Assembly (NCBI GenBank): GCA_964463245.1
Contig: CAYXBU010000002.1
Span: forward strand, 7,753-71,752
Source: CAMEON01 sp964463245
GTDB lineage: Bacteria > Bacillota > Clostridia > Oscillospirales > CAG-272
Length of the DNA stretch: 64,000 nt
Reading direction: 5' to 3'
Position numbers and translations under genes: made by a program. Positions 1-8,066 of this stretch are shown one piece after another (the first letter of the stretch is position 1; every line of letters starts with the position of its first letter). The notes beneath the pieces are model-generated. The model did no database searches. It was given only the letters and a program-made list of their open reading frames with translations, and had not been told where the DNA came from.

Positions 1-576
1 TGCTAAGCAGAAGAGCAGGTAAGTGCGGGCGGCATCCGCCGAGGCGTTGCCCTGCGTAGCATGAGACCAGTCCAACAGGTACAGCTTCCCGTCCTCGCCA
101 ACGATGATATTGGAGGGGTTGAAGTCGCCGTGGCAGAGCTTGGTGTGCCGAGGCATGGCATCCAGACGGGTATGCAGATCATAGCGGGTGGTGGCATCAA
201 AGTCGGTCTGCCCGATCTTGCGATTCATCTTGTCGCGCAGCTTGGTCAAGAGCGGGCAGGTCTTGGACTGTACCTCCAGCTGCAGGTCAACGAAGGTGTT
301 GAGATACTGCTCGAGATTGTCGGGATCCTCCTCTATGATGCGATCCAGGGTCTTGCCCTTGATATAGTCGGACACGATGACCCACTTGCCATCCATGACC
401 GTGACCTCGCGGATCTTCGGGATGCAGAGCCCGGTCTCCTCTACTCTGGCTTGGTTCAGAGCCTCGTTCAGCACATCGGCCTTGGAGTAGGTCTCATCAA
501 AGACCTTCAAGCAGGCGTCACCGTCGCGGTAGACGGTCTTTCTGTTTCTGACAGCAATTATGCGATCCGATTCCAT
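1..576 (-). CDS. Phosphotransferase, aminoglycoside phosphotransferase (APH) family, 3' end cut by window edge
   Basis: The visible 192 residues show the N lobe of a small-molecule kinase (residues around 10-60) and the catalytic loop HGDFNPSNI near residue 158, followed by LLDWSHA, which carries the Mg-binding Asp of APH/choline kinase-type enzymes. The end of the C lobe lies outside the window. ATG at 574-576 is preceded by AAGGAGG at good spacing. It lies 36 bases after adhE with no terminator between, so it is probably co-transcribed with rex-adhE. The substrate is not evident; many clostridial members of this family act on sugars or unknown small molecules, not antibiotics, so I do not call resistance. 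Confidence is high for the family, low for the substrate. Confidence 0.85.
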   Translation of the reverse strand, partial: MESDRIIAVRNRKTVYRDGDACLKVFDETYSKADVLNEALNQARVEETGLCIPKIREVTVMDGKWVIVSDYIKGKTLDRIIEEDPDNLEQYLNTFVDLQLEVQSKTCPLLTKLRDKMNRKIGQTDFDATTRYDLHTRLDAMPRHTKLCHGDFNPSNIIVGEDGKLYLLDWSHATQGNASADAARTYLLFCLA

Positions 577-612
577 GATCGATCCTCCTTATACATCTTT
601 GATCCGTGTGGT

Positions 613-3315
613 TCAGTGTCCTGCCTTGCGGTAGGTGCGCTTGAAATCGTGGGGGTCTGCGGGAGCCTCAAAGTCAGCCGCCGTCGGCATGGCGGGCTCC
701 TCGAAGTGACGGTTCCCGTAGTAGGCGTTGAGGTACATCTGCTTGATCTCGCTCATCAGCGGGTAGCGCGGGTTAGCACCGGTGCACTGATCATCGAAGG
801 CCTGCTCGACCATGTCATCCAAACGGGCAAGGAAGTCTGCCTCGTCGATGCCGTAGTCGCGGATGGTGGCTTTGATGCCGACCCGTGCCTTCAGGTCGTT
901 GACGGCCTTGATCAGGCTCTCCAGCTTCTCCTCCTCGGTGGTACCGGCAAGACCCAGCGCGTCCGCGACCTCGGCGTAGCGGGACAGGGTCTTCGGGTGG
1001 TCGTACTGCGGGAAGGTCCCCATCTTGACGGGAGCCTCGGAGGCGTTGAACCGCAGGACCTCCTCCAGCATCAGCGCGTTGGCCACGCCGTGCGGCAGGT
1101 GGTGGAAAGCACCCAGCTTGTGTGCCATGGAGTGGCAGACGCCCAGGAAGGCATTGGCGAAGGCCATACCCGCCATGGTGGCGGCGTTGGCCATCTTCTC
1201 GCGAGCCTCGACATCGGTCAGGCCGTTGTCGTAGGCGCGGGGCAGATACTCAAAGATGACCTTGAGTGCCTGCTTGGCGAGACCATCGGTGTAGTCGGTC
1301 GCCATGACCGAGGCGTAGGCCTCCAGCGCGTGGCTGACGGCATCGATACCCGAGGCGGCGGTCAGGCCGCGGGGGGCAGACATATGGAAGTCGGTGTCGA
1401 TGATGGCCATATTGGGCAGGAGCTGATAGTCGGCCAGGGGATACTTGATGCCGGTCTGCTCGTCGGTGATGACGGCGAAGGGCGTGACCTCCGAGCCGGT
1501 ACCGGCCGAGGTGGGGATGGCGATGAAGTATGCCTTCTCACCCATCTTGGGGAAGGTGTAGACACGCTTGCGGATGTCGATGAAGCGCATGGCCATGTCG
1601 GCAAAGTCCACATCGGGATGTTCATACATGACCCACATGATCTTGGCGGCATCCATAGCCGAGCCACCGCCCAGTGCGATGATGCAATCGGGACGGAAGA
1701 CGGTCATCTGTGCGGCACCTGCCTTGGCGCAGGCCAGGGTCGGGTCGGGAGCGACATCAAAGAAGGTGGTGTGGATGATGCCCATTTCGTCCAGCTTATC
1801 GGTGATGGGCTTTGTATAGCCGTTGTTGTACAGGAAGGAGTCGGTCACGATGAAGGCGCGCTTCTTGCCCATGACGGACTTCAGCTCGTCCAGAGCCACC
1901 GGCAGACAGCCCTTCTTGATGTAGATCTTCTCGGGAGTACGGAACCAGAGCATATTCTCTCTCCTTTCAGCCACGCTCTTGATGTTCAGCAGGTGCTTGA
2001 CACCCACGTTCTCAGACACGCTGTTGCCGCCCCAAGAGCCGCAACCCAGCGTCAGCGAGGGAGCCATGCGGAAGTTGTACAGGTCGCCGATACCGCCGTG
2101 AGAGGAGGGGGTGTTGACCAGCACGCGGCAGGTCTTCATGCGAGCGGCGAACTCGTCCAGCTTTTCCTTCTGAGTGGTGACGTTCAGGTAGATGGAGGAG
2201 GTGTGCCCGTAGCCGCCGTCGGCGATCAGGTGCTCGGCCTTGGCGAAGGCATCCTGAATGTCGCGGGCGCGGTACATGGCCAGTACGGGGGACAGCTTCT
2301 CGTGCGCGAACTCCTCGGACAGCTCCACGCTCTCCACCTCGCCGATCAGGATCTTGGTGCCGGCGGGAACCGTCACACCGGCCAGAGCGGCGATCTTGGC
2401 GGCGGGCTGACCCACGATCTTGGCGTTCAGGGAGCCGTTGATCAGGATAGTCTTGCGCACCTTCTCGATCTCGGCGGGGTTCAGGAGGTAGCAGCCGCGG
2501 TCGGCAAACTCAGCGCGGACAGCCTCATACACGCCGTCCAGTACGATGACCGACTGCTCGGACGCGCAGATCATGCCGTTGTCGAAGGTCTTGGAGTGGA
2601 TGATGGAGTTGACCGCCAGGATGATGTCGGCACTGTCGTCGATGATGGCGGGGGTATTGCCCGCGCCTACGCCCAGAGCCGGCTTACCGGAGGAGTAGGC
2701 CGCCTTGACCATGCCGGGACCACCGGTGGCCAGGATGATGTCGGCTTCCTTCATCAAGAGGTTGGTCATCTCCAGGGACGGCACATCGATCCAGTCGATG
2801 ATGCCCTCGGGCGCACCGGCTGCCACAGCGGCCTCCAGCACCAGCCGTGCGGCGGCGATGGTGGACTTCTTAGCGCGGGGGTGCGGGGAGATGATGATGG
2901 CGTTGCGGGTCTTGAGAGCCAGCAGACATTTGAAGATGGCGGTAGAGGTGGGGTTGGTAGTGGGAATGACGGCGGCGACCACACCGAGAGGCTCGGCGAT
3001 GCGCTGAATACCGTAGGCCTTGTCCTCCTCGATCACACCGCAGGTGCGGGTGTTGCGGTAGGCGTTGTAGATGTACTCGGCGGCAAAGTTGTTCTTGATG
3101 ACCTTGTCCTCGACCACGCCCATGCCGGTCTCCTCGACCGCCAGCTTGGCCAGCGGAACACGCGCCCGGTTGGCGGCGATGGCGGCGGCGCGGAAGATCG
3201 CGTCGACCTGCTCCTGGGTGTAGTGTGCGTACAGCTTTTCGGCCTCCCGCACGCGGCGGATGGCAGACTCCAGCGCCTCAACGCTGTCCACAACGGGTCT
3301 TTCCTTCAGTTCCAT
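613..3315 (-). CDS. adhE: Bifunctional acetaldehyde-CoA/alcohol dehydrogenase AdhE
   Basis: This 900-residue protein converts acetyl-CoA to ethanol in two NADH-dependent steps and regenerates NAD in fermentation; the family forms cytoplasmic spirosome filaments. The N-terminal half is the aldehyde dehydrogenase domain, with catalytic Cys near residue 250 in NGMICASE. The C-terminal half (from about 460) is an iron-dependent alcohol dehydrogenase with the NAD loop GGGSAMD near 549 and the expected iron ligands Asp658, His662, His728 and His742. Length matches the family (860-900). The start chosen (ATG 3313-3315) has AGGAGG upstream; an upstream in-frame start would run into rex. It lies 22 bases after rex, the NADH-sensing repressor known to control adhE in Gram-positives, so the pair is probably autoregulated. 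Confidence 0.97.
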   Translation of the reverse strand: MELKERPVVDSVEALESAIRRVREAEKLYAHYTQEQVDAIFRAAAIAANRARVPLAKLAVEETGMGVVEDKVIKNNFAAEYIYNAYRNTRTCGVIEEDKAYGIQRIAEPLGVVAAVIPTTNPTSTAIFKCLLALKTRNAIIISPHPRAKKSTIAAARLVLEAAVAAGAPEGIIDWIDVPSLEMTNLLMKEADIILATGGPGMVKAAYSSGKPALGVGAGNTPAIIDDSADIILAVNSIIHSKTFDNGMICASEQSVIVLDGVYEAVRAEFADRGCYLLNPAEIEKVRKTILINGSLNAKIVGQPAAKIAALAGVTVPAGTKILIGEVESVELSEEFAHEKLSPVLAMYRARDIQDAFAKAEHLIADGGYGHTSSIYLNVTTQKEKLDEFAARMKTCRVLVNTPSSHGGIGDLYNFRMAPSLTLGCGSWGGNSVSENVGVKHLLNIKSVAERRENMLWFRTPEKIYIKKGCLPVALDELKSVMGKKRAFIVTDSFLYNNGYTKPITDKLDEMGIIHTTFFDVAPDPTLACAKAGAAQMTVFRPDCIIALGGGSAMDAAKIMWVMYEHPDVDFADMAMRFIDIRKRVYTFPKMGEKAYFIAIPTSAGTGSEVTPFAVITDEQTGIKYPLADYQLLPNMAIIDTDFHMSAPRGLTAASGIDAVSHALEAYASVMATDYTDGLAKQALKVIFEYLPRAYDNGLTDVEAREKMANAATMAGMAFANAFLGVCHSMAHKLGAFHHLPHGVANALMLEEVLRFNASEAPVKMGTFPQYDHPKTLSRYAEVADALGLAGTTEEEKLESLIKAVNDLKARVGIKATIRDYGIDEADFLARLDDMVEQAFDDQCTGANPRYPLMSEIKQMYLNAYYGNRHFEEPAMPTAADFEAPADPHDFKRTYRKAGH

Positions 3316-3337
3316 GATATTCCTCCTGTTTTTTGTT

Positions 3338-3952
3338 TCAGTTTTGGGCAATGTAGGTGATCTTCTCGTGAAGATGGGCAAGGGAGAGTGCCAAGTCCTC
3401 ATACTGTACGGCGACACTTGGCGGTACGCGGAGCTGTACCGGCGCAAAGCACCAAAGTGCACGCACCCCGGCACGGATCAGCTGATCCGCGACCTCCTGC
3501 GCCGCCGACGGCGGCACGGTGATGACCCCGATCTCGACCTGATGGAGCATACAGTAGGAATGCAGGCTCTCCATGGGCAGGACGCGCTCGTCGGGGGCAG
3601 GGGAGAGGTCAAAGGCACGGCGCAGGGTGATGCCGTACTCGGCAAAGCTGCCGGAGTCCAGCAGAGCCAGCCCCAGCCGTCCGGCGCCGACGATGACAGC
3701 CTCGCATTGGGTGTGTACCCCCAGCGCGGATTCGATACAGGTACATAGGATCCCGCGATCATACCCCACGCGGGGGCGTCCGGCTCCGCAAACGGCGGAT
3801 AAGTCCTTGCGCACCTGCACCTCACCCAGAGACAGGCCTCTTGCAATGGCGGCGGCGGAAATGCAGGTCGTTTCGGGCGGCAGCTCCTGCAAAAAGTGAA
3901 GATAGGAGGGCAATCGCCCTATGGTCGCACGGGATAATTCCGCTCTTGCCAT
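3338..3952 (-). CDS. rex: Redox-sensing transcriptional repressor Rex
   Basis: This 204-residue protein has an N-terminal winged helix (about 1-75, with SLGEVQVRKDLS as the recognition helix region) and a Rossmann domain opened by VIVGAGRLGLALL near residue 86, which binds NADH/NAD. High NADH releases family members from DNA and derepresses fermentative genes. The C-terminal helix used for domain swapping is present (ALSLAHLHEKITY). ATG at 3950-3952 has GGGAGGG upstream. It is first in the unit rex-adhE-phosphotransferase and has a clear promoter at 3988-4016. I could not find a convincing Rex operator in its upstream region. Confidence 0.95.
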   Translation of the reverse strand: MARAELSRATIGRLPSYLHFLQELPPETTCISAAAIARGLSLGEVQVRKDLSAVCGAGRPRVGYDRGILCTCIESALGVHTQCEAVIVGAGRLGLALLDSGSFAEYGITLRRAFDLSPAPDERVLPMESLHSYCMLHQVEIGVITVPPSAAQEVADQLIRAGVRALWCFAPVQLRVPPSVAVQYEDLALSLAHLHEKITYIAQN

Positions 3953-3987
3953 ATGGTAACACCCTCCCTTCTTGATCTTTCGACAGT

Positions 3988-4016
3988 ATTATACCACAAA
4001 TGCCCGCTCATTGCAA
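3988..4016 (-). promoter_or_regulatory. Predicted sigma-A-type promoter of rex-adhE
   Basis: Read on the minus strand: -35 TTGCAA (4011-4016), 17-base spacer, -10 TATAAT (3988-3993). It lies 36 bases from the rex start and fits the promoter pattern seen repeatedly in this window. Confidence 0.8.
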
Positions 4017-4109
4017 TAGGCAGTTTCACGATTCGATACACCATATATCGATATTTTATGTACTGATTAAACAGAGGAACAGAATGGATCCCTTTTTCGA
4101 CATTTTCAA

Positions 4110-5030
4110 CTACGGCTTGCAGGTGCCGCAGGGAGAATATCCCTCCTCGATCAGCCCCTCCCGATCCCCGGTGTAGGTCTCCTTTTTGCTCTCGTCCAGC
4201 TTGGCGGCTGAGGCACAGGTGGGCTTGTGGAACTTTCCGCTCTCGGTGTTCAGAATATAGGTCAGAGCAACCGCCTCGGTTGCCGCCTCGGTCGCGGGGG
4301 AGCTACCTTCGGCGTAGCTGGAGCCGTCGGCATAGGAGATGACCACCCCGGGCTGAACATTGTAACAGTAGACATTGAACTGGATGTCCTTTCCGCCGTC
4401 CTCCACCGACTGCGCCTCCATCAGCACCCCCGATGCGACCAGATCATTGCCCCGGAAGATGGGGGTGACGCGGTAGAGGACATGGTTCCCGGTCTCCTTG
4501 ACATAGTCCGCGACCATGTTCTCGAAGGGGAGCATTCCTTGGATATTGAGGTAGCGGGTCCCGGTGATGAGGTTCTTCTCGTTGGCATTCTCGCCGGTCA
4601 GCTGGTAGCCGATCAGATGACAGCGGTTGTACAGGTACTTGCCGTCCACGAAATCATACTTGACCGTGACCCAGCCCGAGGGCTTGACCGAACCGATGCT
4701 CCCGCGCTCCTCATCCGGCATGAGGTCGCACCCGATGGAGGCGATCGCCGTGCCGCACCGCCCGAGACCGTCCAGGTCGGCGTAGTGTTCGTAGGACTGA
4801 TCCGTCAGCTCGTTCGTGGTAAAGAAGGGGATATTGCGATTGATGACGACATAGGGCTGACCGCTGTAGGCGGGGATGTCCTCCAAGGATACCGGTGAGA
4901 CCTCTGTCTCGGTCTCGTTATTGTCCTGCGGGAACTTGTCAAGTAGGTCACAGGAGGTCATCAGACCCGAGAGCAAGCAGAGAGTCAGCAAGAGGGAGAT
5001 CAGCGAGATGGTGATGCGTGTGTGTTTCAT
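4110..5030 (-). CDS. Exported DNA/RNA non-specific endonuclease, EndA/NucA type, lipoprotein
   Basis: The 306-residue protein begins with a signal peptide (KHTRITISLISLLL, residues 2-15) ending in a Cys near 27, a likely lipidation site, then an acidic linker and a nuclease domain. The motif NRCHLIGYQLTGENANEKNL (about 156-175) matches the EndA branch of the beta-beta-alpha metal nucleases, where NRCHLI replaces the DRGH motif and carries the catalytic His. The C-terminal 55 residues hold KFHKPTCASA and CGTC, the small Cys-rich tail often attached to such nucleases. Its ATG overlaps the stop of the preceding gene by four bases (ATGA), so translation is coupled. A role in nutrient scavenging or DNA uptake is inferred only; no competence gene is in the window. 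Confidence 0.85.
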   Translation of the reverse strand: MKHTRITISLISLLLTLCLLSGLMTSCDLLDKFPQDNNETETEVSPVSLEDIPAYSGQPYVVINRNIPFFTTNELTDQSYEHYADLDGLGRCGTAIASIGCDLMPDEERGSIGSVKPSGWVTVKYDFVDGKYLYNRCHLIGYQLTGENANEKNLITGTRYLNIQGMLPFENMVADYVKETGNHVLYRVTPIFRGNDLVASGVLMEAQSVEDGGKDIQFNVYCYNVQPGVVISYADGSSYAEGSSPATEAATEAVALTYILNTESGKFHKPTCASAAKLDESKKETYTGDREGLIEEGYSPCGTCKP

Positions 5031-5461
5031 AAAGATTCCTTTCTGCCTGCGGGAGGCGGTGTGTATTGCTCCAGGGTGATGCGGTCGTGGGAGGAGCCTG
5101 GGAACTCGTCGATGACGGTCTTTGTCCACCCGGAGAGGTCAATATCCAGATGTCGGTCGGCGGGGTAGTCTCGGTTCCAGCGGTAGATGAGCAAGGCTGA
5201 GATGCGGCTCCGATAGGGGGCCGTTGCGACATCTTCTATAAAGCAGTCGTCCGCCGCTCCGGCTGACTCCGGAGGGTTCGGAACCACCACGGCGTTGCTC
5301 GGCAGGTCGCCCGCAAACAGCGTAGCGGTGTAGGGGGTCATGTACAGCGCGTGACCGTCGGTCAGTCGCAGGAGATGCGCGAGCTGAACGCGGTCGCGGC
5401 TCTGGCGGCGATGGTTAAAGGTCATGCCGTTCCGATCGTCCAGTGTCAGAATGATCCGCAT
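5027..5461 (-). CDS. Conserved hypothetical protein coupled to the nuclease
   Basis: A 144-residue soluble protein of unknown function. Segments that look strongly conserved are LDDRNGMTFNHRRQSRDR (residues 6-23), IYRWNRDYPAD near 105 and EFPGSSHDRIT near 128. I recall similar small clostridial proteins, sometimes labelled ribonuclease Z in databases, but there is no metallo-beta-lactamase HxHxDH motif here, so that label should not be used. ATG at 5459-5461 sits behind a GAGAGGTG site and about 28 bases from a good -10 box; an upstream in-frame start would lie within the promoter. It is first in a two-gene unit with the exported nuclease, suggesting a linked but unknown role. Confidence 0.7.
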   Translation of the reverse strand: MRIILTLDDRNGMTFNHRRQSRDRVQLAHLLRLTDGHALYMTPYTATLFAGDLPSNAVVVPNPPESAGAADDCFIEDVATAPYRSRISALLIYRWNRDYPADRHLDIDLSGWTKTVIDEFPGSSHDRITLEQYTPPPAGRKESL

Positions 5462-5488
5462 ATGGATCACCTCTCTTTCTTCCTTTTC

Positions 5489-5517
5489 ATTATACCACAG
5501 GTGACCGATCTTGTAAA
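5489..5517 (-). promoter_or_regulatory. Predicted promoter of the hypothetical/nuclease pair
   Basis: Minus strand: -35 TTTACA (5512-5517), 17-base spacer, -10 TATAAT (5489-5494), 28 bases before the start codon at 5461. Confidence 0.75.
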
Positions 5518-5555
5518 GAGGCATCCGGCTCAGTTTTGCGGTTCTTGAAAAGAGA

Positions 5556-5593
5556 TGTGGGGGGAAACCTCTTTCAAGAAGTTTCCCCCCACA
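5556..5593 (-). terminator. Intrinsic terminator of gdhA
   Basis: A perfect 13-bp inverted repeat (5556-5568 with 5581-5593; TGTGGGGGGAAAC on the left arm) with a 12-base loop lies just after the gdhA stop. On the minus strand the tail is only moderately U-rich (TCTCTTTTC). The loop can also pair with bases 5542-5554, giving an alternative hairpin. Confidence 0.8.
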
Positions 5594-5604
5594 AAAAATG
5601 ATTA

Positions 5605-6939
5605 TCAAACGATCCCTTGTGCCTGCATGGCATTTGCGACCTTTTCAAAGCCCGCGATGTTGGCACCCGCTACGTAGTTGCCCGCCATGCCGTACTTCTG
5701 CGCGGCGGCATCCAGGTTGTGGAAGATGTTGACCATGATGGTCTGCAACTTTGCATCCACTTCCTCGAAGGTCCAGGACAGACGCTCGCTGTTCTGGCTC
5801 ATCTCCAGAGCCGAGGTCGCCACGCCGCCCGCGTTGGAAGCCTTGCCGGGCGCGAACAGTACGCCGTGCCCCTGCAGGTAGGTGGTCGCCTCCAGCGTGG
5901 TGGGCATATTGGCACCCTCCGCAACGGCGATAACACCGTTGGCGACCAGTGCCTCTGCATCCTCCAGGGTCAGCTCGTTCTGGGTCGCGCAGGGCAGGGC
6001 AACATCCACTTTCACGCTCCATACGCCGCGACCCGCATGGTAGACCGAGCCGGGACGCGCCTCGGCGTAGGCGGTCAGCCGTGCCCGCTTGACCTCCTTG
6101 ACCTCCTTCAGGAGAGCCACATCAATGCCGGCGGGGTCGTAGATCCAGCCGGTGGAATCCGAGCAGGTCACGGGCTTGGCACCCAGCTGCCATGCCTTTT
6201 CGATAGCGTAGATGGCCACGTTGCCCGCACCGGAGACCGCGACCGTCTTGCCCGCGATGTCCTGCCCGTTGGCGCGGAGCATCTCGGCGGTGAAGTAGAG
6301 CAGACCGTAGCCGGTGGCCTCCTTGCGTGCCAGAGAGCCGCCGTAGGACAGCCCCTTGCCGGTCAGGACACCCTCGTAGATATTGCGAATGCGCTTGTAC
6401 TGACCGTACATATAGCCGATCTCGCGGGCACCCGTGCCGATGTCCCCGGCAGGAACGTCGGTGTCGGCGCCGATGTGGCGGTACAGCTCGGTCATGAAGC
6501 TCTGGCAGAAGGCCATGATCTCGCGGTCGGACTTGCCCTTGGGGTCGAAGTCCGAGCCGCCCTTGCCGCCACCGATGGGCAGACCGGTCAGGGAGTTCTT
6601 GAACACCTGCTCAAAGCCCAAAAACTTGATGATACCCAGATTGACCGACGGGTGCAGACGGATGCCGCCTTTGTAGGGACCGATGGCGGAGTTGAACTGC
6701 ACGCGGTAACCGTTGTTGACCTGTACCTGTCCTTGATCGTCTACCCACGGGATGCGGAACAGGATCTGCCGCTCGGGGGTGGTGATGCGCTCCAGCAGTG
6801 CCTCGCGGCGGTACTCGGCCTCGTGCGCCTCCACGACAGGGCGCAGGGACTCCAGCACCTCACGGACGGCCTGGTGGAACTCGGGCTGGGCGGGGTTTTG
6901 GTCGATGACTCGATGGATGACTTCATCTACATAAGACAT
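5605..6939 (-). CDS. gdhA: NADP-type glutamate dehydrogenase
   Basis: The 444-residue protein makes glutamate from 2-oxoglutarate and ammonium. The substrate domain has GPYKGGIRLHPSV and the glycine-rich PIGGGKGGSDFDPKGKSD signature with catalytic Lys; the coenzyme domain has VAVSGAGNVAIYA near residue 235. Length and motifs match hexameric bacterial GdhA of the biosynthetic kind. ATG 6937-6939 follows a GGAG site and a promoter at 6980-7008; the frame is open further upstream but that stretch is AT-rich promoter DNA. It is transcribed alone between two terminators. It lies next to isocitrate dehydrogenase and an aconitase-family gene, which would supply its 2-oxoglutarate. Confidence 0.96.
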   Translation of the reverse strand: MSYVDEVIHRVIDQNPAQPEFHQAVREVLESLRPVVEAHEAEYRREALLERITTPERQILFRIPWVDDQGQVQVNNGYRVQFNSAIGPYKGGIRLHPSVNLGIIKFLGFEQVFKNSLTGLPIGGGKGGSDFDPKGKSDREIMAFCQSFMTELYRHIGADTDVPAGDIGTGAREIGYMYGQYKRIRNIYEGVLTGKGLSYGGSLARKEATGYGLLYFTAEMLRANGQDIAGKTVAVSGAGNVAIYAIEKAWQLGAKPVTCSDSTGWIYDPAGIDVALLKEVKEVKRARLTAYAEARPGSVYHAGRGVWSVKVDVALPCATQNELTLEDAEALVANGVIAVAEGANMPTTLEATTYLQGHGVLFAPGKASNAGGVATSALEMSQNSERLSWTFEEVDAKLQTIMVNIFHNLDAAAQKYGMAGNYVAGANIAGFEKVANAMQAQGIV

Positions 6940-6979
6940 AAGGGGATTCACTCCTTTTCTTTTCAAATTAACGGAATGT

Positions 6980-7008
6980 ATTATACACCATTTCCTTTCA
7001 AAATGCAA
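6980..7008 (-). promoter_or_regulatory. Predicted promoter of gdhA
   Basis: Minus strand: -35 TTGCAT (7003-7008), 17-base spacer, -10 TATAAT (6980-6985), 40 bases before the gdhA start. Confidence 0.8.
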
Positions 7009-7046
7009 TACCCTTTCCGAAATTTCTGCAAGAAAAATAAAAAAAG

Positions 7047-7081
7047 TTGCAAATTCACCGAAAAGCACGGCGAATTTGCAA
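7047..7081 (-). terminator. Intrinsic terminator of the aconitase-to-lipid-kinase operon
   Basis: A 14-bp stem with one mismatch (7047-7060 with 7068-7081, arm TTGCAAATTC) and a 7-base loop, followed on the minus strand by a long T tract (positions 7046 down to about 7032). It lies 43 bases after the lipid kinase stop. Confidence 0.9.
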
Positions 7082-7124
7082 GAAATCTCGTTTGAAAATG
7101 CAGGAATCGGATGAAAAACCACCG

Positions 7125-8066
7125 TCACAGATGCAACTGCACAGCACTCGGCAGGCAACGGATGCTGACCTCGGCGCCGCCTGCCGCCTCCTCGCCGTCC
7201 AGCGACCAGCTGGTCGGTTCGGTGAAGGAAAACCGCGCCTCGGAGGCATGAAGAAAATCGATCACGGGGTTGTCGGCGTAGTTCATGGAGAGCAGGGAGG
7301 ATATGATCTTGTTCAGCTCGATGGGGGAGCGCGGGGAGCGGATCAGAAAGACCTCCAGTGCCCCGTCGTTCATGGAGACACGGTCGGCAGGGAGTTTGAC
7401 CACACCGCCGGCCGAGGTGGTATTGGACATGGCACCGAAGATGTAATCTCCCTCCAAATGGGTGCCGTCTGCCGTATCCACCGTCAGGTGCCGCGCCGTG
7501 ATCTTGGACAGGTCGCGGATGCCGCTCAGGACATATGCCATATGTCCCATGACATTCTTGAGGGATTGGGATGTGGAGTAGGATGCCTCGGTGAAGGCTC
7601 CGAAGGACGCGATGTAGGAGAAGTATCGCCCGTCCGGGTTCTCGGCAGGGCAGAACAGGCCGATGTCAAGTGGGGAAATGTTTCCCCATCCCGCCGTCTT
7701 GGCGGCCGAGCGCAGGGAGGAGGGCAACCCTATGCTGGCGGCGAAATCGTTGGTGCTTCCGGCGGGGATATAGCCCAGCGTGGGGCGCAGATCCGCCGGA
7801 GTGGCCAGGAGCCCGTTGAGCACCTCGTTGAGGGTACCGTCCCCGCCACAGCAGACCACATGGGCAAAGCCCTCTTGATGGGCGGCGGCGGCAAGCTCGG
7901 TCGCATGACCGCGATAGAGGGTCGTGCAGACCGTGATCCGCCGATCCTGCGCGGGGGAACCGTCGGGCGCACGGTAGAGCTCATCCAGAATATCAAACAG
8001 CCCGGATCTGGATTTCATCTTTCCCGACACGGGATTTACGATGAGTAGGATGCGATCGGTATTCAT
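7125..8066 (-). CDS. Diacylglycerol kinase-family lipid kinase (YegS/DgkB-like)
   Basis: The 313-residue protein has the DAGK catalytic domain: LLIVNPVSGK at 7-16, CGGDGTLNEVLNG near 92-104 (nucleotide-binding GGDGT) and PAGSTNDFA near 120. Family members phosphorylate diacylglycerol or related lipids at the inner face of the membrane, in lipid recycling; the substrate here is not determined. It overlaps the upstream tcdA by four bases (ATGA) and closes the six-gene unit that starts at 15441, ahead of the strong terminator at 7047-7081. Confidence 0.88.
   Translation of the reverse strand: MNTDRILLIVNPVSGKMKSRSGLFDILDELYRAPDGSPAQDRRITVCTTLYRGHATELAAAAHQEGFAHVVCCGGDGTLNEVLNGLLATPADLRPTLGYIPAGSTNDFAASIGLPSSLRSAAKTAGWGNISPLDIGLFCPAENPDGRYFSYIASFGAFTEASYSTSQSLKNVMGHMAYVLSGIRDLSKITARHLTVDTADGTHLEGDYIFGAMSNTTSAGGVVKLPADRVSMNDGALEVFLIRSPRSPIELNKIISSLLSMNYADNPVIDFLHASEARFSFTEPTSWSLDGEEAAGGAEVSIRCLPSAVQLHL

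Noticed and set aside
1..576. Aminoglycoside resistance gene
   Set aside because: Family-level similarity only; the genomic context is fermentation metabolism, and the gene is incomplete in the window.
61..3360. A 1099-codon open frame on the plus strand opposite adhE
   Set aside because: It is an antisense shadow caused by GC-rich third positions; the minus frame has all AdhE motifs, a good ribosome site and a promoter through rex.
4017..4110. A Rex operator upstream of rex
   Set aside because: Only a weak TGTTTAA...half-site is seen; no TTGTTAA-N4-TTAACAA-like palindrome.
5027..5461. Ribonuclease Z
   Set aside because: The protein is too short and has no HxHxDH metal motif.
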